Shown here: positions 7,362 through 16,145 of the stretch, in pieces | How positions within the stretch are numbered: position 1 is the stretch's first letter | Layout: each line of letters opens with the position of its first letter | Assembly: GCA_017744365.1 (NCBI GenBank) | Contig: JAGIBL010000001.1 | Coordinates: 989,416-1,053,415 of the forward strand | Length of the DNA stretch: 64,000 nucleotides | Direction: 5' to 3' | DNA from: Nocardioidaceae bacterium | GTDB lineage: Bacteria > Actinomycetota > Actinomycetes > Propionibacteriales > Nocardioidaceae | Position numbers and translations under genes: made by a program | Notes under the pieces: generated by a model | What the model saw: only the letters and a program-made list of their open reading frames with translations | What the model was told of the DNA's origin: nothing | The model's database searches: none

Positions 7362-8114
7362 ATGGCTCTCGCTCTGGACCTGACCGGACGTGTCGTGCTG
7401 GTCACCGGCGGATCGCGCGGCATCGGCGCCGGCATCTCCGCCGCCTTCGTCGCCGCGGGCGCGACCGTGGTCACCTGTGCGCGCTCGGAGGTGGACACGC
7501 CGGCACCCGGGACCGCCCACCTGGTGTGCGACGTCCGGGACCCCGAGTCGGTCGCCGCGACGATCGCCTCGGTGACCAGGACGCACGGCCGCCTCGACGT
7601 GCTGGTGAACAACGCCGGCGGGTCGCCGTACGCGCTCGCGGCCGACGCCTCGCCGCGCTTCCACGACAAGATCCTCGGGCTCAACCTGACCGCGCCGCTG
7701 CTCGTCGCGCAGGCCGCCAACGCGGTGATGCAGACCCAGGAGCGCGGCGGCGCCATCGTCAACGTCTCCTCGGTCAGCGCGCTGCGGCCCTCGCCGGGGA
7801 CGGCCGCGTACGGCGCCGCGAAGGCGGGCGTGGACTCGCTGACCCGCTCGCTGGCCGTCGAGTGGGCTCCGAAGGTCCGCATGAACGCGATCGACGTCGG
7901 GCTGTGCCGCACCGAGCACACCGACGACCACTACGGCGGCGACGAGCAGGTCGCCAAGATCGAGGCGACCATCCCCCTGGGCCGGATGGCCCGGCCCGAG
8001 GAGGTCGGCAACGTCGCCGTCTTCCTCGCCAGCGACCTCGCGTCGTACGTCAGCGGCGCCACCGTCGCCTGCCATGGCGGCGGCGAACCACCTGTCTTCT
8101 TGCACGTTCAGTAA
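7362..8114 (+). CDS. SDR-family oxidoreductase, steroid-ring catabolism (Rv3549c-like)
   Basis: A 250-residue classical short-chain dehydrogenase: TGGSRGIG at residues 15-22, NNAGG near 83-87, and catalytic Tyr150/Lys154 in AAYGAAKAG. TACTGT ends 6 nt before ATG 7362, so the transcript is probably leaderless, with the KstR2 box immediately upstream. Followed by a second SDR gene after 15 nt. Position opposite echA20 matches the SDR pair Rv3549c/Rv3548c in M. tuberculosis. A role in oxidation or reduction of a C/D-ring CoA intermediate is expected, but the exact step is not known. Confidence 0.85.
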   Translation: MALALDLTGRVVLVTGGSRGIGAGISAAFVAAGATVVTCARSEVDTPAPGTAHLVCDVRDPESVAATIASVTRTHGRLDVLVNNAGGSPYALAADASPRFHDKILGLNLTAPLLVAQAANAVMQTQERGGAIVNVSSVSALRPSPGTAAYGAAKAGVDSLTRSLAVEWAPKVRMNAIDVGLCRTEHTDDHYGGDEQVAKIEATIPLGRMARPEEVGNVAVFLASDLASYVSGATVACHGGGEPPVFLHVQ

Positions 8115-8129
8115 CCCCTAGGAGAACCA

Positions 8130-9008
8130 GTGAGCCTTCTCGAAGGACGCATCGCCATCGTCACCGGCGCCGGTCGCGGCATCGGCCGCGCTCACGCCCT
8201 CGAGCTCGCCCGGCACGGCGCCAAGGTCGTGGTCAACGACTACGGCGTCTCGCTGCACGGCGATCGCGAGGACTCGCCCGCGCACGACGTCGTCGCGGAG
8301 ATCGAGGCGCTCGGCGGCGAGGCGGTCGTCAACGGCGCCGACGTGGCCGACTTCGAGCAGGCCGGTGCGATGGTGCGCCAGGCGGTCGACACGTACGGCG
8401 GGCTCGACATCCTCGTGAACAACGCCGGGTTCGTACGCGACCGGATGCTCGTCAACGCCACCGAAGACGAGTGGGACGCGGTCATCCGGGTGCACCTCAA
8501 GGGCCACTTCGCCCCACTGCGGCACGCCGCGGCGTACTGGCGAGCCGAGTCCAAGGAGGGCCGCCAGCGCATCGGCCGGGTGATCAACACCTCTTCTGGC
8601 GCGGGCCTGCAGGGCTCGATCGGGCAGGTCGCCTACTCGGCCGCCAAGGGCGGCATCGCCACCATGACGCTGGTCGCGGCCGCCGAGCTCGGCCGCGTCG
8701 GGGTCACCGTGAACGCGATCGCGCCGGTGGCCCGGACCCGGATGACCGAGGGTGCCTTCGACACCTCGCAGATGGCGCTGCCCGAGGACAACTCGCCGAT
8801 CGTCGCCTGGCTCGCCTCCGAGGCCGCCGGTCACGTCACCGGCCGGGTCTTCGAGATCGACGGCGGCCGGCTGACCCTCGAGGACGCCTGGCGGCACGGT
8901 GCCTCCCGCGATGCCGGGCGGCGATGGGAGGCCACCGAGCTCGGCGACGTCGTGGACGAGCTGATCGCCGCGGGGGAGAAGCCGGAGCCGGTGTACGGCG
9001 CGAGCTGA
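8130..9008 (+). CDS. SDR-family oxidoreductase, steroid-linked (Rv3548c-like)
   Basis: A 292-residue SDR with TGAGRGIG at residues 12-19, NNAGF, and Tyr169/Lys173 in VAYSAAKGG. The N-terminal pattern RAHALELARHGAKVVVNDYG resembles the multifunctional-enzyme type 3-hydroxyacyl-CoA dehydrogenases, and the C-terminus is about 40 residues longer than in minimal SDRs. GTG 8130 has AGGAG at good spacing. Co-transcribed with the SDR gene at 7362 and thus under KstR2. A 3-hydroxyacyl-CoA dehydrogenase role is likely but inferred. Confidence 0.82.
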   Translation: MSLLEGRIAIVTGAGRGIGRAHALELARHGAKVVVNDYGVSLHGDREDSPAHDVVAEIEALGGEAVVNGADVADFEQAGAMVRQAVDTYGGLDILVNNAGFVRDRMLVNATEDEWDAVIRVHLKGHFAPLRHAAAYWRAESKEGRQRIGRVINTSSGAGLQGSIGQVAYSAAKGGIATMTLVAAAELGRVGVTVNAIAPVARTRMTEGAFDTSQMALPEDNSPIVAWLASEAAGHVTGRVFEIDGGRLTLEDAWRHGASRDAGRRWEATELGDVVDELIAAGEKPEPVYGAS

Positions 9009-9014
9009 CCGCTC

Positions 9015-10061
9015 TCAGCGCGGCAGGGTGCGGATCGCCGATCGCAGCCGGACCATCCCCCGGGCGGACGGCACCGAGATGCGCACGTGCCCGGGCATGC
9101 CCAGCGCTGTCCCGGGACGGACCCGGACCTCGTGCCGGGCGAAGTGCTCGGCGGCGGCGGCCTCGTCGGGGACCGGGACCAGCACGAAGTTCGCCTGCGA
9201 CGCGTACGGCGCCAGCCCGATCGCCCGCAGCTCCGCGGTCAGCTCCTCGCGCGCGGCCAGGGCGTGCCGGCGCACCAGCTCCAGGTGGTCGCGGTCGCGC
9301 AGCGCCGCGAGCGCGCCGGCCTGGGCCAGGGCGTTGACCGAGAACGGCGTGCGCACCCGCCGGAGCACGTCGGCGACCTCGGCCGGGGCGACCAGGTAGC
9401 CGATCCGCAGGCCGGCGAGACCATAGACCTTGGAGAACGTGCGGAGCACCGCGAAGCCGCCCAGGGGGAGGAGCCCGATGGCGGACGCCTCCGCGGGATC
9501 GTCGCAGAAGTCGATGTACGCCTCGTCCACGATCGCGAACCTCGCCCGCCGCGTGCGCAGGAACCGCTCCACGTCGGCCCTGCTCCGGGTCGTCCCGGTG
9601 GGGTTGTGCGGGTTGACCACGTAGGCGACGTCGGCCTCGACCGCGGCCATCGTCTCCAGGTCGTGCACACCGTCGACGAGCGGGACGCCGTGCACCGTGC
9701 CACCGACGAGCTGGGTGCTGATCTCGTCGATCCGGTACGCCGGCTCCGCGCAGACGACCTGCCCGCCCTGGGCGAGGTAGCCGATCGCGAGCAGCATGAT
9801 GAGCTCGTCGGAGCCGTTGCCGACCAGGATCTGCTCGGGTCGCACGCCGTGGTGGGCGGCCAGGGCGGCGCGCAGCTCGGTGGCGAGCGGGTCCGGGTAA
9901 CGGTGGATGTTGTCGACCGCCTTGGCGATGGACACACCGACCTCGGGCGAGGCGCCGAGGGGAGACTCGTTGGAGGCGAGCGAGCCGTCCTCGTCGCCAC
10001 CGGGCACCCCGGGCACGTACGGCGGCACGTCGAGGATCCAGGGACGCGGAGCCAGGGTCAT
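9015..10061 (-). CDS. PLP-dependent aminotransferase, HisC-like
   Basis: A 348-residue fold-type I aminotransferase of the histidinol-phosphate/aromatic aminotransferase group. Seen: NESPLGASP, GNGSDELIMLLA (cofactor phosphate region), NPHNPTGTT, DEAYIDF, and the PLP-lysine segment FSKVYGLAGLRIGY. Last gene of a six-gene minus-strand operon (15002 to 9015); its ATG overlaps the amidase stop by 4 nt. Because it sits in an uptake/amidase operon rather than with his genes, a catabolic transamination of an amino compound is more likely than histidine synthesis. The substrate is unknown. Confidence 0.85.
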   Translation of the reverse strand: MTLAPRPWILDVPPYVPGVPGGDEDGSLASNESPLGASPEVGVSIAKAVDNIHRYPDPLATELRAALAAHHGVRPEQILVGNGSDELIMLLAIGYLAQGGQVVCAEPAYRIDEISTQLVGGTVHGVPLVDGVHDLETMAAVEADVAYVVNPHNPTGTTRSRADVERFLRTRRARFAIVDEAYIDFCDDPAEASAIGLLPLGGFAVLRTFSKVYGLAGLRIGYLVAPAEVADVLRRVRTPFSVNALAQAGALAALRDRDHLELVRRHALAAREELTAELRAIGLAPYASQANFVLVPVPDEAAAAEHFARHEVRVRPGTALGMPGHVRISVPSARGMVRLRSAIRTLPR

Positions 10062-11281
10062 CGGACCTCCTCGACCATCAGGCAGGACGCGGCGAAGGCG
10101 AGCAGCTCCTCGTCGCGGCCGGGGAGCGCGGCGACCTGGACGCCGACCGGCAGGCCTTCCTCGCCGGCTCCGAGCGGCAGCGAGATCGCCGGGAAGCCGA
10201 GCGCCGACCAGGGCTGGCAGAACACCGGGTCACCGGTCCACGCGAGTCCCCGGGGCGCGACGCCTGGTGCGCACGGACCGACCACGACGTCGAGCCCGTC
10301 GAGCCGGCTCGCGACCGTGGCCGCGGTCTCCGCGAGGATCGCGTAGGCGGCACGCTCCTGCTCGGCGCCGACGGCGGCGCCCGCCTCGACGATCCGGAGC
10401 AGCTCCTCGCTCAGCAGCTCGGGCTGGTGCCGGGCGACCTCGCCCATCCGGCGGGCGATCCCGGCCCGGACGACGTCCCAGTGCGCCGGGATCGCGGCCA
10501 GCAGCTCGGCGTCGAGGTCGAGGGTGCGGAGCTCAGCCCCGCGCGCGCCGAGGGACTCCACGGTCTGCTCGACGGCGTCCCGGGTCGGTGTCTCGGCCCG
10601 GTCCCACCAGGGCGTGCGCAGCAGCCCGACGACCGGGCGCCCGGGAGCGGGCGCGGCGGGGCGGACGTCGTCGGCGACGACCTCGAAGACCGCGCGCACG
10701 GTCGCGACGTCCGCGCCGAGGATGCCGATGGAGTCGACCGGCGGGCTCATCGCGAGGATGCCGTCGAGCGGCGCCCGGCCGTGCGTGGGCTTGAAGCCGA
10801 CCACGCCGCAGAACGACGCGGGTCGCAAGGTGGAGGCAATCGTCTGGGTGCCCAGGGCGGCGCGGACCATCCCGGCCGCGACGGCGGCGGCGGACCCGCT
10901 CGAGGAGCCGCCCGGGGTCCGGCCGGCGTCGTGCGGGTTCGTGGTCGGTCCCGGGTAGGTAACCGCGAGCTCGGTGGTCACGGTCTTGCCGGCGATCAGC
11001 GCGCCGGCCGCGCGCAGCCGTCGTACGACCTCGGCGTCGCGCTCGGGCACGCGCCCGGCGAACGCCCGGGAGCCGCGCTCGGCCGGCATCCCGGCGACGT
11101 CGACGGTGTCCTTGACGCCGACCGGGACGCCCCACAGCGGGCCGCTTCCCGGTCCGGTGCCCAGCAGCTCGGCCTGGCGGACCAGGTCGTCCGGGTCCAG
11201 GTGGCTCCAGGCGCGGACCCGGGACTCGTCTGCCTCGACCGCGGCCCTGAAGGCCCGGACGCTCTCCAGCGGGCCGCTCAT
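10058..11281 (-). CDS. Amidase signature family hydrolase
   Basis: A 407-residue amidase with the Lys-Ser-Ser catalytic layout: LIAGKTVTTELAV (Lys), TPGGSSSGSAAAVAAG (glycine/serine loop with the cis-Ser) and TQTIASTLRPASFCGVVGFK with the nucleophilic Ser. The usual GTDTGGS element reads GTQTIAS here, a departure that may shape the substrate pocket. Length is on the short side for the family (often 450-500). It overlaps both neighbours by 4 nt (ATGA), linking it to the decarboxylase-like gene and the aminotransferase. Probably hydrolyses an amide or carbamoyl compound brought in by the ABC transporter of the same operon. Confidence 0.85.
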   Translation of the reverse strand: MSGPLESVRAFRAAVEADESRVRAWSHLDPDDLVRQAELLGTGPGSGPLWGVPVGVKDTVDVAGMPAERGSRAFAGRVPERDAEVVRRLRAAGALIAGKTVTTELAVTYPGPTTNPHDAGRTPGGSSSGSAAAVAAGMVRAALGTQTIASTLRPASFCGVVGFKPTHGRAPLDGILAMSPPVDSIGILGADVATVRAVFEVVADDVRPAAPAPGRPVVGLLRTPWWDRAETPTRDAVEQTVESLGARGAELRTLDLDAELLAAIPAHWDVVRAGIARRMGEVARHQPELLSEELLRIVEAGAAVGAEQERAAYAILAETAATVASRLDGLDVVVGPCAPGVAPRGLAWTGDPVFCQPWSALGFPAISLPLGAGEEGLPVGVQVAALPGRDEELLAFAASCLMVEEVR

Positions 11282-12276
11282 ACCCGGTGCTCCTCGAGCA
11301 GCGAGGCGTCGAAGAGCTCCTCGACGCCGCAGACCCGCTGGGCCAGCCCCTGCTCGTGGGAGTACCGGACCGCGGCCTCCAGGGTGGCCCGGTTGGCCTC
11401 GACGCCGTACGGCCAGTACTCCTCGCCGAAGTCCCGCACCGTCTGCTCGTGCTCGAGCGGGAAGAACGGCAGGATGCTCGACGAGGCACCGTGGTCACGA
11501 GCCTCGTGGTAGGCCAGGTCGCGGGCCTCGGCGAAGGCGGTCACCAGGTTGCCGGGGACCCAGGGGTGGCGCTCGACCACGTCGCGCCGGACGGTGACCA
11601 GGTGCATGATCGGGAAGATCCCGGTCCGCCCGAAAGCCTCCACCTCGGCCGCGCGCGGGTGCGGGTACAGCCGGGTGACCGCGGGGTTCCCCGCCAGCCA
11701 GCTCGGTGGTGGAGAGGCGGTGACGAGGGCGTCGATGGACCCGTCGACCAGCATGTCGTCCAGGCTGCGGTCGGGCTCGTGGCGCAGCGAGATCGAGTCC
11801 GGCAGGTCGAGGTCGATCCGTTCCTTCCGGCCCGGCACCTCCTGGCCACCCTGGACCCAGCTGACCTGGTCCGCGGTGACACCGTGGTCGTCGCTGAGGA
11901 AGCCGCGGATGAACAGCGCCGCGGTCATGTGGTACTCGGGGACCCCGATCGTGCGCCCGGCGAGGTCCTCCGGTTGGTCGATCCCGGCGCCGGCGTGCAG
12001 GTACACGTAGGCGCGCCGGAACACGCGCGAGGGGAACACCGGCAGCCCGACGAACGGGGAGCCGCCGTTCGCGGTGGCCATGATGTGCGCGGAGAGCGAC
12101 ATCTCGGCCACCTCGAACTGCAGGTGGCGCAGCTGTCGCCAGAACAGCTCGACCGGACCGACCTCCATCGCGTTCAGGTCGATGCCGCGCACGGCGACTC
12201 TTCCGTCGCGGAGCCCGCGGGTCCGGTCGTAGGGACCGCAGGCGAAGGACAAGGGCAGTGCCGTCAACGTAGACAT
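11278..12276 (-). CDS. 4,5-dihydroxyphthalate decarboxylase-like protein (periplasmic-binding-protein fold)
   Basis: A 332-residue protein of the family annotated as 4,5-dihydroxyphthalate decarboxylase, related to NMT1/THI5 and solute-binding proteins. Typical segments are LSFACGPYDRTRGLRDG at the N-terminus, AEMSLSAHIMATANG, LPVFPSRVFRRAYVY and IPEYHMTAALFIRG-like GVPEYHMTAALFIRG. No signal peptide is seen, so it acts in the cytoplasm, unlike the lipoprotein SBP next to it. ATG 12276 is used; an upstream in-frame ATG at 12384 lies inside the SBP gene. It may be an enzyme on the imported compound or a binding protein; I cannot decide. Confidence 0.75.
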   Translation of the reverse strand: MSTLTALPLSFACGPYDRTRGLRDGRVAVRGIDLNAMEVGPVELFWRQLRHLQFEVAEMSLSAHIMATANGGSPFVGLPVFPSRVFRRAYVYLHAGAGIDQPEDLAGRTIGVPEYHMTAALFIRGFLSDDHGVTADQVSWVQGGQEVPGRKERIDLDLPDSISLRHEPDRSLDDMLVDGSIDALVTASPPPSWLAGNPAVTRLYPHPRAAEVEAFGRTGIFPIMHLVTVRRDVVERHPWVPGNLVTAFAEARDLAYHEARDHGASSSILPFFPLEHEQTVRDFGEEYWPYGVEANRATLEAAVRYSHEQGLAQRVCGVEELFDASLLEEHRV

Positions 12277-12319
12277 CCTTGGGAGAGAGGAACGTGGAGG
12301 TCGGTCCGGTCGGCCGTGG

Positions 12320-13342
12320 CTACTCGACGAACTGGTTGTCGAAGTAGTCCTCGGGAGCGCGCGGCGTCTTGATGACGCCGGCACCGGTCAGGCTCTCGAG
12401 CATGGCACTCCAGGACTCGGTGCTCTGCTTGCCGGTGAACGGGCTCGGCGCGCCCTCGACGTACATCTTCCACTGGGTCTCGGCGGCCTCGCGCTTGAGC
12501 ACCTTGGTCCGCTTCATCAGCGCGTCCAGCGCCGGCCCCGGGTCGGCGATCGCCTCGTTGAACGCCTTCATGGTGGCGCGGATGAAGCCGCGCACCTGCT
12601 CGGGGTGCTCCTGGGCGAACTTGCTGGTCGAGATCAGGCCGGTGCCGAGCAGGGTCAGGCCGTGGTCGGTGAAGGTGATCATGTTCAGGTTGTCCAGGGG
12701 CGAGATGCTCACCGCCGAGTAGTCCACGAAGCTGATCGCGTCGACCTTCTTGGAGGTGAGGAACTGGGCCTTCTGGGCGGCGCCGATGTTCTCGATCTTC
12801 ACCTTGTCCGCGGGGACGCCGTTCTGCTTGAGGAACGCGGGCAGGATCCCGGACTCGCTGCTGCCCAGGGTGATGCCGACGGTCTTGCCGCGCAGGTCGG
12901 CCGGGGACGCGATGCCCTTGTCCTTGAAGGAGACGATCGCCAGCCCGTTGGACTCCTTGAGCCCGGCGACCGAGACCAGTCCCTCGTGCTCGCTGGCCTG
13001 GATCGACATCGACGCGCGCTCGGCCTCGACGATGTCGTTGAGACCGCCGAGCAGGGACTGGATCGCCGCGCCCGAGCCGGAGCCCTCGCGGATCTCCACG
13101 TCCAGGCCCTCGTCCTCGTAGTAGCCCTTGTCGAGCGCCAGGAAGAACGGAGCGTCCCAGGCGTTGAAGAGGAAGCTGGTCTGGAAGCCGAGCTTGGTCA
13201 GTCCCTTCTTGTCGCCGTCGCCGTCGCCGGAGCTGCCGCAGGCGGTCAGCGCGAGCGCCACCACGGTGGCGAGCAGTGCCGCGACTGCCTGGTGGCGACG
13301 TGCCCGGGGTCGGAGGGTGGTGCGTGGGTGGAGGTTCCTCAT
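12320..13342 (-). CDS. ABC transporter substrate-binding lipoprotein (NMT1/SsuA type)
   Basis: A 340-residue secreted binding protein: basic N-terminus with twin arginines, a hydrophobic segment and lipobox ALTAC near residue 38, then the NMT1/SsuA fold (GFQTSFLFNAWDAPFFLALDKGYYEDEGLDVEI-type opening, and DLRGKTVGITLGSSES in the hinge area). Such proteins bind sulfonates, nitrate, pyrimidine precursors, riboflavin precursors or aromatic acids. Followed upstream in the operon by its permease (20-nt gap) and ATPase. The substrate is not deducible. Confidence 0.88.
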   Translation of the reverse strand: MRNLHPRTTLRPRARRHQAVAALLATVVALALTACGSSGDGDGDKKGLTKLGFQTSFLFNAWDAPFFLALDKGYYEDEGLDVEIREGSGSGAAIQSLLGGLNDIVEAERASMSIQASEHEGLVSVAGLKESNGLAIVSFKDKGIASPADLRGKTVGITLGSSESGILPAFLKQNGVPADKVKIENIGAAQKAQFLTSKKVDAISFVDYSAVSISPLDNLNMITFTDHGLTLLGTGLISTSKFAQEHPEQVRGFIRATMKAFNEAIADPGPALDALMKRTKVLKREAAETQWKMYVEGAPSPFTGKQSTESWSAMLESLTGAGVIKTPRAPEDYFDNQFVE

Positions 13343-13362
13343 GGTGTGCCTTTCTGTGGGAG

Positions 13363-14151
13363 TCAGCGCCGGCGAGTGCGCAGGACGACGGCCTCGAGCA
13401 GCTCGATGACCATGTAGAGGACGACCCCGAGGACCGTCAGGGCGACGATGGCCGCGAAGAAGAGCGGCGTCTGGAGGGTGCTGTTCGCCTGCAGCAGCAG
13501 GTAGCCGAGGCCCTGGGAGGACTGCACGAACTCGGCGACGATCGCGCCGATGATGGCGAGTGCCATCGCGAGCTTGAGGCCGATGAACAGGTTGGGCAGG
13601 GCGAACGGGAACGAGATCTTCCAGAACGCCCGCCACCGGCTCGCGCCCATCGACCGGTTGAGCATCCGCAGCTCGGGCGGGATCGAGGTGAGGCCGAGGG
13701 CCATGTCGACCACGACCGGGAAGAACGCGATGAGGACGACCATGATGATCTTGGGCGTGTAGCCGAACCCGAACCAGATCACGAACAGCGGCGCGATGGC
13801 GATCTTCGGCACCACCAGCGAGCCGACCAGGAGCGGGTAGAGGGTCTTGTGGATCGCGGGCACGGCGGTGATCGCCACAGCCACGACGATGCCCAGGACC
13901 GCCGCGATCGCGAAGCCCACCACCGTCTCCAGCAGGGTCGGCCAGGTGTGCTCGCGGATCAGGTCGCGGTTCTCCCAGCCGGCCGACAGGATCTCGGTGG
14001 GCACCGGCAGCACCGAGGTCTCCACGTCCAGGGCGGGCACCAGGAACTGCCACAGCGCCAGCAGCACCAGGCACAGGCCGCCCGGGTAGGCCAAGGTGGA
14101 CAGCGCGTTGCCGGCCTTGCGCCGTCGTGCGCCGGTGGCGATCTCGGTCAT
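13363..14151 (-). CDS. ABC transporter permease (SsuC/TauC type)
   Basis: A 262-residue inner-membrane permease with about six hydrophobic segments and the EAA loop ELRMLNRSMGASRWRAFWKISFP near residues 165-187, which contacts the ATPase. The family is that of nitrate/sulfonate/taurine/thiamine-precursor permeases. ATG 14151 overlaps the stop of the ATPase gene by 4 nt, which settles the start. With the flanking genes it completes an importer with a single permease, likely acting as a homodimer. Confidence 0.88.
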   Translation of the reverse strand: MTEIATGARRRKAGNALSTLAYPGGLCLVLLALWQFLVPALDVETSVLPVPTEILSAGWENRDLIREHTWPTLLETVVGFAIAAVLGIVVAVAITAVPAIHKTLYPLLVGSLVVPKIAIAPLFVIWFGFGYTPKIIMVVLIAFFPVVVDMALGLTSIPPELRMLNRSMGASRWRAFWKISFPFALPNLFIGLKLAMALAIIGAIVAEFVQSSQGLGYLLLQANSTLQTPLFFAAIVALTVLGVVLYMVIELLEAVVLRTRRR

Positions 14152-15002
14152 GCCTGGCCCCCCTCGTGCTGGTTGCGGCGGTAGACGCCGACACGGGAGA
14201 AGGTCTCCCGGATGTGCGCGGCGTAGGCCGCCTGCTTCTCGCGGCCGGCGTCCTCGAGCCGGCGCGGGCGGGGGAGGTCGATGTCGATGACCTCCGCGAT
14301 CCGGCCGGGTCGCGGTGTCATCACCAGCACCCGGTCGCCGAGGAAGACGGCCTCCTCGATGTGGTGGGTGATGAACAGCACCGTCAGGTCCCGGCCGCGG
14401 TCCATGCAGACCTGCTGCAGGTCCATCGACAGCTGGTCGCGGGTGAGAGCGTCCACGGCCGAGAACGGCTCGTCCATCAGCAGCAGCGACGGGTCGTGGA
14501 TCAAGGCCCGGGCGATGCTCACCCGCTGCTTCATGCCGCCGGACAGCTCGCGCGGGTACAGCCGCGACGAGCCCTCCAGGCCGAGCGAGTCGAGCAGCGC
14601 GACGGCCTTGTCGCGGTGCGGTGCCGGGTCGATGCCGCGCATCTCGAACTGGAGCAGCACGTTGTCGAGCACCGAGCGCCACTCCAGCAGGACCGAGGTC
14701 TGGAAGGCGATCCCGCAGTGCCGGTACGGACGGTCGACGAGCTCGCCGTCGATCCGCACCTCGCCGGCGGTGGGCGGAACGAGTCCGCTGATCATCGTGA
14801 GCAGCGTCGACTTCCCGCAGCCGGACGGGCCCACCACCGAGAGGAACTCGCCACGGCGGATGGCGAGCGAGGTGGGGCTGAGCGCCTGGGTCGTTCCGGT
14901 GGCGGTGGTGTAGGTCTTCGCGACGCCGTCCAGGGTGACGAGGTCGTCGCCGGTCGTCGGGGAGGCCGCCCGTACGTCGGTGAGGCCAGCTGCCGGGTCC
15001 AT
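14148..15002 (-). CDS. ABC transporter ATP-binding protein (SsuB/TauB type)
   Basis: A 284-residue ATPase with Walker A GPSGCGKSTLL near residue 65, Q-loop GIAFQTSVLLEWRSVLDN, signature ELSGGMKQRVSIARALI, Walker B LLLMDEPFSAVD and the switch His in FITHHIEEA. The start is ATG 15002; TTG 15005 just before it is also in frame. First gene of the operon that continues through the permease, SBP, decarboxylase-like protein, amidase and aminotransferase. The region 22-63 bp upstream holds an element shared with the amidohydrolase promoter, the likely IclR operator. Confidence 0.9.
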   Translation of the reverse strand: MDPAAGLTDVRAASPTTGDDLVTLDGVAKTYTTATGTTQALSPTSLAIRRGEFLSVVGPSGCGKSTLLTMISGLVPPTAGEVRIDGELVDRPYRHCGIAFQTSVLLEWRSVLDNVLLQFEMRGIDPAPHRDKAVALLDSLGLEGSSRLYPRELSGGMKQRVSIARALIHDPSLLLMDEPFSAVDALTRDQLSMDLQQVCMDRGRDLTVLFITHHIEEAVFLGDRVLVMTPRPGRIAEVIDIDLPRPRRLEDAGREKQAAYAAHIRETFSRVGVYRRNQHEGGQA

Positions 15003-15023
15003 CAAGATCTCTCACTCTCCGGT

Positions 15024-15065
15024 CTGTATGAAATATCAGACTGTAGTCCGTAACTCTAGACTCGG
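15024..15065. promoter_or_regulatory. Putative IclR operator A, upstream of the ABC transporter operon
   Basis: This 42-bp stretch aligns without gaps to 16146-16187 with 30 identical positions. Conserved blocks are CTGT, AAAT, AGACT, TCCGTAA and CTAGAC. It begins 22 bp upstream of the ATPase start and covers the AT-rich promoter area. Shared only by the two minus-strand promoters flanking iclR, it is best explained as the binding site of that regulator. Confidence 0.7.
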
Positions 15066-15135
15066 CCTGAATTGAGGGTCAATGGCTGACAACGAGATGT
15101 CCGAGGGGCAAGACGAAATTCCGCTCAGGAAGGCC

Positions 15136-15169
15136 GCAGGCCCAGGCGCCGTGCTGCACCTGGGCCTGC
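15136..15169 (-). terminator. Hairpin after the amidohydrolase gene
   Basis: GCAGGCCCAGG (15136-15146) pairs perfectly with CCTGGGCCTGC (15159-15169) around a 12-nt loop. It starts 15 nt past the amidohydrolase stop (15184) on the minus strand and separates it from the ABC operon promoter. There is no T-tract, so its strength is uncertain. Confidence 0.6.
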
Positions 15170-15183
15170 GGGACGACGGGATC

Positions 15184-16137
15184 TCAGCCGGCCGTCTCGT
15201 CCGCCCAGTAGGGGATCGTCGGCGCCGGCGGGCGACTGCCCGCGTCCAGGCCGAGGATGCGCGCCGGAACGTCGCGGATCATCGTGTAGACGTCCTCCTC
15301 CGAGACGCCCTTCTCGAAGACGGTCTGGGCGTAGACGCGCAGGGCCTCGCTCGGCAGCGGGTTGTGCCGCTGGCCGCAGTCGGAGACGAGCACGCAGTTC
15401 TCGGCGCCGAGCACCTCGACCGCCTCCACGACCTCCTCGATGAAGCCGACGTGCCACATCGCGGAGTAGTCGCAGTAGCCGAGCTCGGCGATGCCGCCCA
15501 TCTCGACCAGCTCCTTGAGCTGCTCGAGGTCGAGCCCGGGAGCCTTGTAGAACGGGTGCGTAATCACGACGTGCTCGACCCCGCGTTCCTTGGCGCGGGG
15601 GAGCAGCACCCGGATCTCGGCCGGGGACAGGTGCGCGGTCGCCAGGACCGCGTCGTGCTCGGCGATGAGGTCGATGATCTCCTCGAGCTCGGGCTTGAGC
15701 CGCCCGGCCTCGTCGAGCGCGGTGTAGGTCGGCCCGCCGACGCGCCCGCCGGACAGGCCCACCAGGGTTCCGGTGCCGCCGTGCACCTCGGCGTGGAAGG
15801 CGGCGTCGACGGTCGGCATCCAGACGAACTTGCCGCCGAGCTTCAGGGCCACCTCGACCGCGGCCGGGTTCGCGAAGCCGACGTACGAGTTCAGCACGAT
15901 GCCGCCGAACACGTCGATGCCCTGGACCGCGCCGTTGGCGAAGTAGGAGCGGCTGACCGTGTTCTCGTGGTGGCACTTGATCACCATCGCCCGCAGGCCC
16001 GCGTCCCGGGCGGCGGTGACCAGGTCGATGTCGTCACCCAGACGCGGAAAGATGTCCGGGTGCGAGTGCACGTGCATGTCGATCGCACCGCGTACGTCGA
16101 TCAGCGGGCCTCCGAAACCCGTCAGCGGTCGTGTCAC
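15184..16137 (-). CDS. DUF6282-like metal-dependent amidohydrolase
   Basis: A 317-residue TIM-barrel hydrolase. Likely metal ligands are in IDMHVHSHPD (HxH near residue 20), IKCHHENT, ATAHLSP, ITHPFYKAPG and the late Asp in VSDCGQRHNP, the layout of the amidohydrolase superfamily; the overall pattern fits what is annotated as DUF6282. GTG 16137 has a clear AGGAGA 5 nt upstream; the longer open frame to 16203 would run through the operator and is rejected. It is transcribed away from iclR and has operator B directly upstream. Probably hydrolyses a cyclic or linear amide in the same pathway as the amidase; the substrate is unknown. Confidence 0.78.
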   Translation of the reverse strand: MTRPLTGFGGPLIDVRGAIDMHVHSHPDIFPRLGDDIDLVTAARDAGLRAMVIKCHHENTVSRSYFANGAVQGIDVFGGIVLNSYVGFANPAAVEVALKLGGKFVWMPTVDAAFHAEVHGGTGTLVGLSGGRVGGPTYTALDEAGRLKPELEEIIDLIAEHDAVLATAHLSPAEIRVLLPRAKERGVEHVVITHPFYKAPGLDLEQLKELVEMGGIAELGYCDYSAMWHVGFIEEVVEAVEVLGAENCVLVSDCGQRHNPLPSEALRVYAQTVFEKGVSEEDVYTMIRDVPARILGLDAGSRPPAPTIPYWADETAG

Positions 16138-16145
16138 TGTTTCTC

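Noticed and set aside
9015-10061. Histidine-biosynthesis hisC
   Set aside because: Fold matches HisC, but the gene is the last in an amidase/ABC transporter operon and no his genes are nearby.
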